Positions 23,417 through 31,120 of a stretch of DNA of 34,156 nt are shown here, one piece after another. A program made the translations under genes and the position numbers. Origin of the DNA: Myxococcales bacterium (GTDB taxonomy: Bacteria; Myxococcota_A; Polyangia; Polyangiales; Polyangiaceae); contig JAHFDY010000029.1 in NCBI GenBank assembly GCA_023248735.1, forward strand, positions 1 to 34,156, written 5' to 3'. The notes beneath the pieces were generated by a model. It was not told where the DNA came from, made no database searches, and saw only the letters and a list, made by a program, of their open reading frames with translations. Position 1 is the first letter of the stretch; the number at the start of each line of letters is the position of its first letter.

Positions 23417-23507
23417 ACGGGGCAGACCGTACTCCGAAACCGTCCATCACACCACTCTCTCTTGGCCCTTGTGGCGGGACCTGCGATCGAGTGATGTTCG
23501 GCGCGTC

Positions 23508-25658
23508 ATGCCACGCAATCGCTCACTCTGCCTGCTCTTTGGGTTGCTCTCGTCGTTTACGCTCGGTTGTGGAGACCCGCCGCCACCGCTCGCAGTTGCC
23601 CACGTGGAAGGGCAGCCCGCAGCCGATGGTGGATCGGTCGCGCCGTCGAAGGCATCGGCTGTAGACGAGGCCGCACTCGACAAGTCCATTTCCCCGTGCG
23701 GCGACTTTTATGCATTCGCATGCGGGGGCTGGAAACAGGCAAACCCGATACCGGCCGAAGAGGCCGCCTTCTATCGCAGTTTTCACGGAATTCGTAACCG
23801 CAACGAGATCGTTTTGCACCAGTTGCTCGAAGAGTTTGCTGCGGGCAAGCGAACCGACGAGCCATTCGCAACTGAACTTGGTGCATTTTACGCGAGCTGC
23901 CTCGACGAAGGGAGAATCGAAACGGACGGGCTCAAGCCGCTCGAGCCAATTTTCACGGTCATCGATGCCGTCAGCGACAAGAAGACGCTCACGGCCGCGC
24001 TCGCGCAGCTGGCGGCGAACGGACTCTCGCTCCCCTTCGACTTTTCGTCGAGCCAAGACTTCAAAGACACGACACGCGTTATCGCCGAGATCGATCAGTC
24101 GGGCCTGGGTTTGCCTGACCGCGAGTACTACTTCCCAAAGGAGTCTGGGAAAGCGCCGGTTGCAACGAAAGAGAAGGCCGCAAAAGAGCGCGCGCAGGAG
24201 TCACCCGCAAGAACAATTGCCGACCAATACAGAGCGCACGTGGGGAAGATGTTCGAGCTCACCGGGCTCTCGGCGAAGAGCGCTTCGAGCAGCGCCAACG
24301 TCGTCTTTGCCTTCGAACGTGAGCTCGCCGGCGCATCGATGAAAAAGGAAGAGCTGCGGGAACCCGAGAAGCTCTATCACTTGATGGACAAGGCCGGCGT
24401 TGAGAGCGCTCTTTCGAACCTCTCGGTCACGGAGTATCTGAAGGCGATTGGAGCTGGCGACGCGCTCGCGTTCAATGTCGCTCAGCTTGCATTCATCAAG
24501 AAGGTCAACACGCTTGCCAATGGCGATTTTGCGCGGTGGAGGACGTACCTCAAGTGGCAAGTGCTTCACAAACTTGCGTCGCGTTTGCCCGCCGCTTTCG
24601 TCTTGGAGAACTTCAAGCTCGCGCAAATTCTTCAGGGAGCGAAAGCGCTGCCCGATCGCTGGAAGCGATGCGTGCGCTCAACAGACGGTGCAATGGGCGA
24701 GGCGCTTGGTCACGCGTTCGTCAAAGCAACGCTCGGCGAAAAAGGTAAAGAAGATGTACAGTCGCTCATCGCGGCGATCGAACACGAAATGAACATCAGT
24801 CTGACCAAGCTCCCTTGGATGGACGACGCAACGCGTTCCGCTGCGCTAACGAAGCTCGTTGCGATTGACAATAAGGTCGCTCACCCCGAGGTGTGGCGGC
24901 CATACACTGGCATCGGCATCACGAAGGGCTCCTACGCAACGAACACTCTTGCCGCCAACAAGTTCGAATTCGCTCGCCAGATCATGAAAATAGGTAAGCC
25001 GGTTGACCGCAAGGAATGGCTCATGTCGCCACCGACCGTCAACGCGTACTACGAACCGCTGAAGAACGAGATGGTGTTTCCCGCGGGCATCTTGCAGCCT
25101 CCATTTTACGATATGGGGCGCACTTCCGCAGGCAACTTTGGGAGCATCGGCATGGTCATGGGCCACGAGCTTACCCACGGCTTCGACGACGAGGGCAACC
25201 AGTTCGACGCGAAGGGGAACCTGCGCAACTGGTGGTCTGCGTCGGTGAAAAAGGAGTTCGAGACCCGCGCCGCGTGTTTGCAAAAGCAATACGATAGCTA
25301 CGAAGTGGCGAAGGATGTCCACGTCAACGGCAAGCTCACACTCGGCGAAAACATCGCGGACCTCGGCGGACTCAAGCTTGCGTACCTCGCGATGAAAACA
25401 CAACTTGAGAAGGAGCAACCTCTCGTGGAGGGGCGGTCTCCCTATTCGCCGCAGCAAGAGTTCTTCATCGCGTTTGCCCAAGGATGGTGCGCAAACGAGC
25501 GCGACGAGTTCCTAAGACAACAGGTCGCAACCAATCCGCACTCACCTGCAAGGTTCCGCGTGAATGGTCCCGCATCCCACTTCAAGCCGTTCGCAGAGGC
25601 GTTCTCATGCAAAGACGGCGATGCGATGGTTCCGAAAGATCGCTGCGACATTTGGTGA
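23508..25658 (+). CDS. M13-family (neprilysin-like) zinc metallopeptidase lipoprotein
   Basis: A 716-aa exported zinc endopeptidase. The start at 23508 gives signal MPRNRSLCLLFGLLSSFTLG with lipobox TLGC (C21), while the frame stays open for 61 codons upstream in a shadow. The M13 N-terminal domain is clear (SISPCGDFYAFACGGWKQAN). The catalytic motif HELTH is at 553-557 (GHELTHGFDDEGNQFD) and the third zinc ligand is in ENIAD at 614-618. The NAYYEPLKNEMVFPAGIL block before the zinc helix and the late FRVNGP are family signatures. It likely degrades small peptides in the periplasm or at the cell surface. The oxygenase-like gene starts 7 bp after its stop. The gene is complete. Confidence 0.95.
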   Translation: MPRNRSLCLLFGLLSSFTLGCGDPPPPLAVAHVEGQPAADGGSVAPSKASAVDEAALDKSISPCGDFYAFACGGWKQANPIPAEEAAFYRSFHGIRNRNEIVLHQLLEEFAAGKRTDEPFATELGAFYASCLDEGRIETDGLKPLEPIFTVIDAVSDKKTLTAALAQLAANGLSLPFDFSSSQDFKDTTRVIAEIDQSGLGLPDREYYFPKESGKAPVATKEKAAKERAQESPARTIADQYRAHVGKMFELTGLSAKSASSSANVVFAFERELAGASMKKEELREPEKLYHLMDKAGVESALSNLSVTEYLKAIGAGDALAFNVAQLAFIKKVNTLANGDFARWRTYLKWQVLHKLASRLPAAFVLENFKLAQILQGAKALPDRWKRCVRSTDGAMGEALGHAFVKATLGEKGKEDVQSLIAAIEHEMNISLTKLPWMDDATRSAALTKLVAIDNKVAHPEVWRPYTGIGITKGSYATNTLAANKFEFARQIMKIGKPVDRKEWLMSPPTVNAYYEPLKNEMVFPAGILQPPFYDMGRTSAGNFGSIGMVMGHELTHGFDDEGNQFDAKGNLRNWWSASVKKEFETRAACLQKQYDSYEVAKDVHVNGKLTLGENIADLGGLKLAYLAMKTQLEKEQPLVEGRSPYSPQQEFFIAFAQGWCANERDEFLRQQVATNPHSPARFRVNGPASHFKPFAEAFSCKDGDAMVPKDRCDIW

Positions 25659-25665
25659 TGTGCGT

Positions 25666-26508
25666 ATGCCGGGGCTCAATGGCATCTGGGGACACCCTTT
25701 TCTCGATCTCGAGCGGTATTTTGACCTGTCGGTGCTCCCTCTTTTGCACGAGGAAATTTGCCTCGGGCTCGCGCATGTCGCGCCGTCATACACAGGTGGC
25801 AGCCTTAAGTGGATGAAGGTCGTCTCGCCCTCGGCGTGGACCGATCCGTACCTTGACTATGGGCACGTCATCGGGCGATTTTCGCTCGATGAGTTCGATC
25901 GCTTCGTCAAGTTGGCTGACAATCACGAGCGCTTCGACCGATCGCGCTTCAAGGAGTACGCGTTCGGGGATGAAACGGACCATCCGCTCAACTACGCGCA
26001 GATGAAGTATTTGAAGTACCGGTACGGCGTTTACTTCCCGTGGAAGGTCGCGTTTCACTTTGTTGAAAACGACAGCTGGGAAGACAAGCATCGCGGAAAA
26101 GGTAAGCGCTTCTCGAAGGCATCCGAGGAGTACTTTCCGAAGACGGTCGCATTTCTGAGGGCGTTACCGTTTCGCGAGATCGGCCGATGCCTCGTCTTCG
26201 GTCTCGAGGCAAACGACCATGCCCCGTTTCACCGCGATACCGAACCGAGATCGAGACACGACGTTGAACACACAATGACGATTTGCCCAAACGGCGACAA
26301 ACGTTTCGTGCTGACTGACGAGACCGAGAGTGACTTCTTGATTGTGCCGACGCGCGCGTATTGGTTCAACGATATGGATTTCCACGGCGTCGCACCCGAT
26401 CCGTTTTTTCGGTACTCGATCCGCATCGACGGCGTCTACGAGGATTGGTTCTTCGAGCGATTACGGAACGACTGGGGCGCGGGAAAAGTTCACCAAGTTG
26501 ACTGGTAG
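25666..26508 (+). CDS. Putative Fe(II)/2-oxoglutarate-dependent oxygenase (aspartyl/asparaginyl-hydroxylase-like)
   Basis: A 280-aa soluble protein. ATG 25666 (MPGLNGIWGH) is 7 bp after the M13 stop; GTG 25660 is an alternative. The C-terminal third carries the jelly-roll facial-triad pattern: H189-x-D191 (APFHRDTEP), the distal H240 (FNDMDFHGV), and R249 or R253 in FFRYSIRIDG as the probable 2-oxoglutarate carboxylate ligand. HTMTICPNGDKRFVL and IVPTRAYWFND fit the strands between. The N-terminal ~170 aa (EEICLGLAHVAPSYTGGSLK, KYLKYRYGVYFPWKVAFHF) are unrecognised and may bind the substrate. Coupling with a peptidase suggests a peptide or protein substrate (inference only). The fold call rests on the triad pattern. 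Confidence 0.68.
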   Translation: MPGLNGIWGHPFLDLERYFDLSVLPLLHEEICLGLAHVAPSYTGGSLKWMKVVSPSAWTDPYLDYGHVIGRFSLDEFDRFVKLADNHERFDRSRFKEYAFGDETDHPLNYAQMKYLKYRYGVYFPWKVAFHFVENDSWEDKHRGKGKRFSKASEEYFPKTVAFLRALPFREIGRCLVFGLEANDHAPFHRDTEPRSRHDVEHTMTICPNGDKRFVLTDETESDFLIVPTRAYWFNDMDFHGVAPDPFFRYSIRIDGVYEDWFFERLRNDWGAGKVHQVDW

Positions 26509-26644
26509 GAGCGGGTCCGACGTGAGGCCTCGCGTTCACACTCGCCGACGCGTGCAGTGGCACATCTGGCACACGCTAAAGCGCAAAATATAGGACGAAA
26601 GGGCTATAGAGTTCAGCGGCACGCGCGTTGCTAGGTGTGGGTTC

Positions 26645-28759
26645 ATGATGAACAAGCTCGCCCTCCCGGTCTTCGTCGCGGGCCTGGTGCTCGCGCCCGG
26701 TTGCAGCAACGGTGACCAAGCCGTTTACGACGCCTGCGTCGAGTCCGTTCCCACGTGGACGTCCACGTCGACGAGCACGGTCGCCGTTTCGCTCTCGCCA
26801 ACCGATTCCGCGCGACTCGAAGAGACACTCCGGCAGCGCGAAAGAGTCAGCATGCGAGAAGCGGTCGAAAGCGCCCGGAGAACATCGATCATCGATGCCA
26901 GATGTTCGCAGTATCGTCCACGATCAGGCGGTGACATCGCTTTGGTCGCCGCCGCGGCGGTACCCCAAGCACGCGAGTCGACCTCAGCGGCGTCGCAAAC
27001 CTCTTCGACCAACAACCAGGTCGCTGGGGTCGACGAAGCCGACTTCGTCAAGAACGACAACAAGTACATCTACGTCGCAAGTGGCGCGACGTTCCGCATC
27101 GTCGAAGCATGGCCAGCGGCAACGATGCACGAGGTCGCAAACGTTGCCGTGCCTGGCCAAGCCAAGAAGCTCTTCGTGTCGGATGGCCGCGCACTCGTGT
27201 ACTCGTCGGTCAAGCGGCAAAGCTCGTCGTATTCAGGCGGGTACTACGGCTACAGCGAATGCACTTATGGCTACCAGTGTTCCTTCCGTGGTGATGGCAC
27301 CGGCACCGTAATCTCACTTTTCGACATCAGTGACGTGACCTCCCCGAAGCTCATGCGCACAATCGAAACGGACAGCTCGCTCATCGCGGCGCGAAGGATT
27401 GGAACGACCGTTCATACCGTGGTGTCGCGCGCATCTGACCACCCAGCTTGGAACCTCTATGGCGGTGGCTACAACTACTATGGCGCGGGATCGGACGAAG
27501 TAGCCATCAACCGTTCGTTTGACGCAGCCATCGTCGCAAACGACAAGATCATTGACGGAACAAAATACACTGTCCCAACGTTGACGGACTCGCTGAAGGT
27601 ACTTTCGATCGCAACGCTCTATCAAAGTGCGATGACCGACGGGGTGGACTTTACGACGCTCGTTTCGCTCGATCTCCTCGACGAGAAGGCCATCAAGTCC
27701 ACGAGCGTCTTGAGCGGTGCAGGCGCGGTGTATGCGTCCGCGGACTCGCTCTACATGGCGGTACCACACGAGCAAAGCGGATTTGGCTGGTTCGCAGGCG
27801 TAGGCGAGGCGCAAGCGTCGTCCGTACACAAATTTAGCTTGGGCAAGAATCCGCTCGATTCGACCTACGTTGGCAGCGGCATCATCAAGGGAAGCGTCCT
27901 CAATCAGTTTGCGATGGACGAATTCGGCGGCAACCTCCGCATCGCCACGACGACAGGGCATGTTCCGAGTCCAAACGTACACTCCACCCTGGCGGTCATG
28001 CAGCAAGATGGCACGGCGCTGAAGACCATCGGCCTCGTCGACAAGATCGCGCCGAAGGAGGACATCCGATCGGTTCGATTTGATGAAAATCGCGCATACA
28101 TGGTTACATTCAAGAAGACCGATCCGCTCTACGTTTTCGACCTCTCGCTTCCGACGAGCCCGATCGTTCTTGGCGAGCTAAAAATCCCTGGCTTCTCCAC
28201 GTACATGCACTTGATGGACGATACCCACTTGCTCACCATCGGATACGACGCAGCCGATCACGATTCGTTTGCGTATTTCACCGGGGTCCTGTTGCAAATC
28301 TTCGACGTATCGAATCCACAAGATCCGAAGCTCCTTCACAAGCACGTCATCGGAACGCGCGGCTCAAGCTCCGAGGCGCTGACCAATCACCTCGCATTCA
28401 ACTACTACGCGCCGAAGAGCATCCTCGCGCTACCGATGACAGTGTGCGAAGGCGGCGACACCAACGGCGGTTTCGGGAGTTCGATGACATTTAGCGGCCT
28501 GATGGTGTTTGACACGACGACGAGCAATGGCTTTTCGCTCCGCGGTCAAGTGGCGCACCCAACCTCTGTGGACGCCAGCTGTAGCAACTGGTGGACGAAC
28601 GCTTCGAGCGAAGTCCAACGGAGCATCGTGATGGACAACCTCGTTTACAGTGTGTCGAAGACGCGCATCAAGGCGAACGAGCTGTCATCGCTTGGCAGCG
28701 ACGTGAAGCAAGTGCTTATTGGTGATCCGAACGCTCCGATGGATCCGTACGGGAACTGA
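26645..28759 (+). CDS. Beta-propeller domain lipoprotein (PF09826-like)
   Basis: A 704-aa predicted lipoprotein with signal MMNKLALPVFVAGLVLAPGC (C20). The hallmark TNNQVAGVDEADFVKNDNKYIYV opens the C-terminal propeller typical of secreted proteins with this domain (usually NNQV.GVDEAD.VK.DG.YIY). Propeller-type strands follow (AGVDEADFVK to VFDLSLPTSPIVLGELKIPG, DDTHLLTIGYDA, LQIFDVSNPQDPKLL). No catalytic residue is known for the family; it is exported and probably surface-bound. The ATG follows AGGTGTGGG by 3 bp. The 136-bp gap before it has no obvious strong promoter. It converges on the GltJ-like gene across a hairpin-rich spacer. Confidence 0.9.
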   Translation: MMNKLALPVFVAGLVLAPGCSNGDQAVYDACVESVPTWTSTSTSTVAVSLSPTDSARLEETLRQRERVSMREAVESARRTSIIDARCSQYRPRSGGDIALVAAAAVPQARESTSAASQTSSTNNQVAGVDEADFVKNDNKYIYVASGATFRIVEAWPAATMHEVANVAVPGQAKKLFVSDGRALVYSSVKRQSSSYSGGYYGYSECTYGYQCSFRGDGTGTVISLFDISDVTSPKLMRTIETDSSLIAARRIGTTVHTVVSRASDHPAWNLYGGGYNYYGAGSDEVAINRSFDAAIVANDKIIDGTKYTVPTLTDSLKVLSIATLYQSAMTDGVDFTTLVSLDLLDEKAIKSTSVLSGAGAVYASADSLYMAVPHEQSGFGWFAGVGEAQASSVHKFSLGKNPLDSTYVGSGIIKGSVLNQFAMDEFGGNLRIATTTGHVPSPNVHSTLAVMQQDGTALKTIGLVDKIAPKEDIRSVRFDENRAYMVTFKKTDPLYVFDLSLPTSPIVLGELKIPGFSTYMHLMDDTHLLTIGYDAADHDSFAYFTGVLLQIFDVSNPQDPKLLHKHVIGTRGSSSEALTNHLAFNYYAPKSILALPMTVCEGGDTNGGFGSSMTFSGLMVFDTTTSNGFSLRGQVAHPTSVDASCSNWWTNASSEVQRSIVMDNLVYSVSKTRIKANELSSLGSDVKQVLIGDPNAPMDPYGN

Positions 28760-28801
28760 GGGGGGCCTCGCGCTGGCGCGCTTGGCTTGGGGCGCTGGGG
28801 G

Positions 28802-28873
28802 GATCCTTCTCGCTGCGCGCCGGTCGCTGAGGCGCTTTGCGCTCAGGATGACGCTGGGCTTGCGCCCAGTGTC
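28802..28873. repeat. Palindromic intergenic repeat / terminator region
   Basis: The 112-bp gap between convergent genes holds GATCCTTC (28802), then GCTTTGCGCTCAGGATGAC (28834-28852). This is reminiscent of dispersed bacterial intergenic palindromes of the GATCCTTCGCT...GCTCAGGATGAC type. It contains a bulged stem CTGAG-GCGC-TTT-GCG-CTCAG and, at 28850-28873, a 10-bp stem, GACGCTGGGC-TTGC-GCCCAGTGTC, with one G-T pair. The second hairpin reaches into the stop codon of the minus-strand gene. No T-run follows either stem. Confidence 0.5.
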
Positions 28874-30341
28874 ACTTCGGCTTCTTCTTCACCGAGTTCT
28901 TCATCATGCAGGCGAGATCGCCGCCACAAGGATCGCCTGATGGTGGCTTCTTCACGACTGGGGCTGGTGGCGGGGTGTCGGGTGTTCCGGCGCCTGGGTC
29001 TGGCTTGGGGCCGCCGCCTGCGGGAGCGGGCACGCCTGATTTTCCGAATGCACCGACCTTCTTCTCGTTGGGATCGTCGAGAGACACGGTGGTCGCGACG
29101 GGCGGCGGTGGTGTCGACGGATCGGCAACTTCCTTGACCTTTGCCGGTGGCTCGGCAGTTGTGGTGGCGATGGGCTCGGCGGGCTTTGGCGGCGGAGGAG
29201 ACCTCAAGACGACCACCGCTACCACCGCCCCCCCGGCGAGGACGAGCCCCGCGCTGGCGAGCGCGATGAACGCACCGAGGCCACTCTTTCGGCGCGCAGG
29301 ATCGAGCGGCTGCGCTGTCACCGGCTGGTCAACTGACGACGGAGCAATGGCAAACAGCGGAACGATCGGCGCGTCGGTTGCCTCGACGGCGGGGGTCGCC
29401 CTCTCGTCGTTGGATGCCACGAGGGCTCGCAGGTCGATGATCCCCGAGTCTTCTTTGGAGGGAGCTTCGGGTTGCTTGACCGCGAGTGAACCGACGTTGA
29501 ACAGAACCGAACTCTCACTGCGTTCGCCGGTGAGGCCGGGCGACGGCGGCGTAGGACGTGCGGCCCTCGCGTCTGCTGACGCGATATGTTGTGACGACGA
29601 CGGGAAGGCAAACGGATCGCTGCCGACCGGGGCAGCAAACAAATCGCGCCCTTCGCGCGCATCATCGCGACGAACGCGGCGCGCTTCCACAGGCGCGCCG
29701 TCGCTGGCCGGCGCGGACCCAGACGCAGCCGGAGCAAACGAGCCGATGCCGTTGGACGCCAAAGATCCTGCCGAAGATCCTGCCGAAGGTCCTGAAGGGC
29801 TCGGTGCGAAAAGCGGTGACACGGGATGGGATGGAGCGGGCGCGGCGGCACGCGAGGGCTGAGACGACAGCGACCCTGACGGAGATCCCCCCGACGGAAA
29901 TCCCATTGGGTCATCCGAAAGAGAGCGGCCCGAGAGAGACTGCGTCGACGGCATCACCGATGCGAGCGGCGACTCTTGGCGGAGCGCCGATGCGATGGCT
30001 TCGACCTGCTCGAGTGGTGCCCAATCGGCCATGCCCTCGGTCCATACGTACATCTCACCCGTCAGCCACCCAGCACGACAGCCTTCGACGAGTTCGTTCA
30101 TCCGCAATTCGCGCTGATCGTTTTCGGCGACGTTCACGTGATAGAGCGCTTCGCCTTGGGGTGGCGACGCGCCCGACTGACTCTGTTCATTTGCGCTGGG
30201 CGCAACAGCTGCCGAGGCCGATTTGTTGTTCACCAAGATGACGTTGCTGCATTTTTTGCAACGGATCTTGACGGTCTTGCCTTGGACCTTTTCGTCGGCC
30301 ACGTTGTACTTGGCGCCGCAGGAATCGCAGGTGATTCGCAT
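28872..30341 (-). CDS. Zinc-ribbon/GYF membrane protein, GltJ/AgmX-like (gliding-motility family)
   Basis: A 489-aa protein. An MJ0042-type zinc ribbon opens it (MRITCDSCGAKYNVADEKVQ; C5, C8, C28, C31). A GYF-like domain lies near 66-120 (MYVWTEGMADWAPLEQVEAI). A long Pro/Ser/Ala-rich linker follows. One membrane helix, ALASAGLVLAGGAVVAVVVL, lies near 355-385. Beyond it a Pro-rich segment ends in GDPCGGDLACMMKNSVKKK. This matches Myxococcus GltJ/AgmX, whose zinc and GYF domains bind the cytoplasmic polarity switch MglA, but the periplasmic TonB-like C-terminus of GltJ is missing. It may be a truncated paralogue or an anchoring relative. The gene is divergent from the 213-aa unknown gene. Confidence 0.8.
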   Translation of the reverse strand: MRITCDSCGAKYNVADEKVQGKTVKIRCKKCSNVILVNNKSASAAVAPSANEQSQSGASPPQGEALYHVNVAENDQRELRMNELVEGCRAGWLTGEMYVWTEGMADWAPLEQVEAIASALRQESPLASVMPSTQSLSGRSLSDDPMGFPSGGSPSGSLSSQPSRAAAPAPSHPVSPLFAPSPSGPSAGSSAGSLASNGIGSFAPAASGSAPASDGAPVEARRVRRDDAREGRDLFAAPVGSDPFAFPSSSQHIASADARAARPTPPSPGLTGERSESSVLFNVGSLAVKQPEAPSKEDSGIIDLRALVASNDERATPAVEATDAPIVPLFAIAPSSVDQPVTAQPLDPARRKSGLGAFIALASAGLVLAGGAVVAVVVLRSPPPPKPAEPIATTTAEPPAKVKEVADPSTPPPPVATTVSLDDPNEKKVGAFGKSGVPAPAGGGPKPDPGAGTPDTPPPAPVVKKPPSGDPCGGDLACMMKNSVKKKPK

Positions 30342-30437
30342 GTCGATCGGAGTGTAGCACGCACATCAGCCGACGCGTTCGTCTCGGAACAATTGCAACG
30401 CTTGCGTTCGCCGGTCGAGGCGCGTAGCGAACGGCCA

Positions 30438-31079
30438 ATGAAGCCCAAGCGTGTGACGGAACAGCTTGCCTCGAGCGAAGAACTCCACGAAAATGACCCC
30501 GAACGGGCCTCGGTAATCGCCTGCGCAAGGCGGTTCAAGTCAAGTTGGGTCGAACTCGCCGCCGAGCTTAGCCACGTCAAGCGTGAGCGCACGTGGAAAA
30601 GGTGGGGGTTTCCGTCATTCGAGGACTACGGCCGCATCGAGCTGCACATGCGCCGCGAAACCATGGAAAAATTGACGGGATCGTTTGCGTTCCTGCAACG
30701 CCGAGCGCCGCAAATGCTTGAAAACAGGTCCCTTGAGACCAAGCTGCCGAGCTACCAAGCGGTTGACTGGCTGCGGCGTGCCGAAGCGTCGGATCTGCCC
30801 GCGGCGACTAAAGAGGAGGTTCGGCGCATGGTCGTCGAGGAGGGCGCACCCGTCCACCGGATCCCCCGAGAAGTCCGCGAGGTCGTGACCCCGATGGACC
30901 CCGACGTGAGGGCCAAACGTGCGTCGGCCGGGTTGCGCAACGTTGCAACACGCCTTTCTGAACTCCTTAGTGAAACTGCCGACGACGGCGCCGTGCCACC
31001 CCAGGTTCGAGAGGCGCTCGTGCGAAACCTCGCGGCGCTCCTCCGGGCCCTCGAAAAGGCGGAGGCGGTCGCTGCATAA
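30438..31079 (+). CDS. Unknown helical protein, 213 aa
   Basis: Start ATG 30438 (MKPKRVTEQLASSEELHEND) is the most natural; the frame stays open upstream inside the antisense of the GltJ-like gene, which is a shadow. The protein is charged and predicted helical. The first half (SSWVELAAELSHVKRERTWKRW, FEDYGRIELHMRRETMEKL) looks like a DNA-binding or DNA-associated helical region. The second half ends in a short amphipathic helix (VREALVRNLAALLRALEKAEAVAA). I do not recognise the family. It precedes the surface protease by 41 bp on the same strand. Function unknown. Confidence 0.6.
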   Translation: MKPKRVTEQLASSEELHENDPERASVIACARRFKSSWVELAAELSHVKRERTWKRWGFPSFEDYGRIELHMRRETMEKLTGSFAFLQRRAPQMLENRSLETKLPSYQAVDWLRRAEASDLPAATKEEVRRMVVEEGAPVHRIPREVREVVTPMDPDVRAKRASAGLRNVATRLSELLSETADDGAVPPQVREALVRNLAALLRALEKAEAVAA

Positions 31080-31120
31080 GGAACGTGGCGGACGCGCAAA
31101 CACCGCGCTAAGAAACCCGA

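Noticed and set aside
26556-26575. Sigma-54-like TGGCAC...GGCACA before the beta-propeller gene
   Set aside because: The GG to GC spacing is two bases too short for a -24/-12 promoter.
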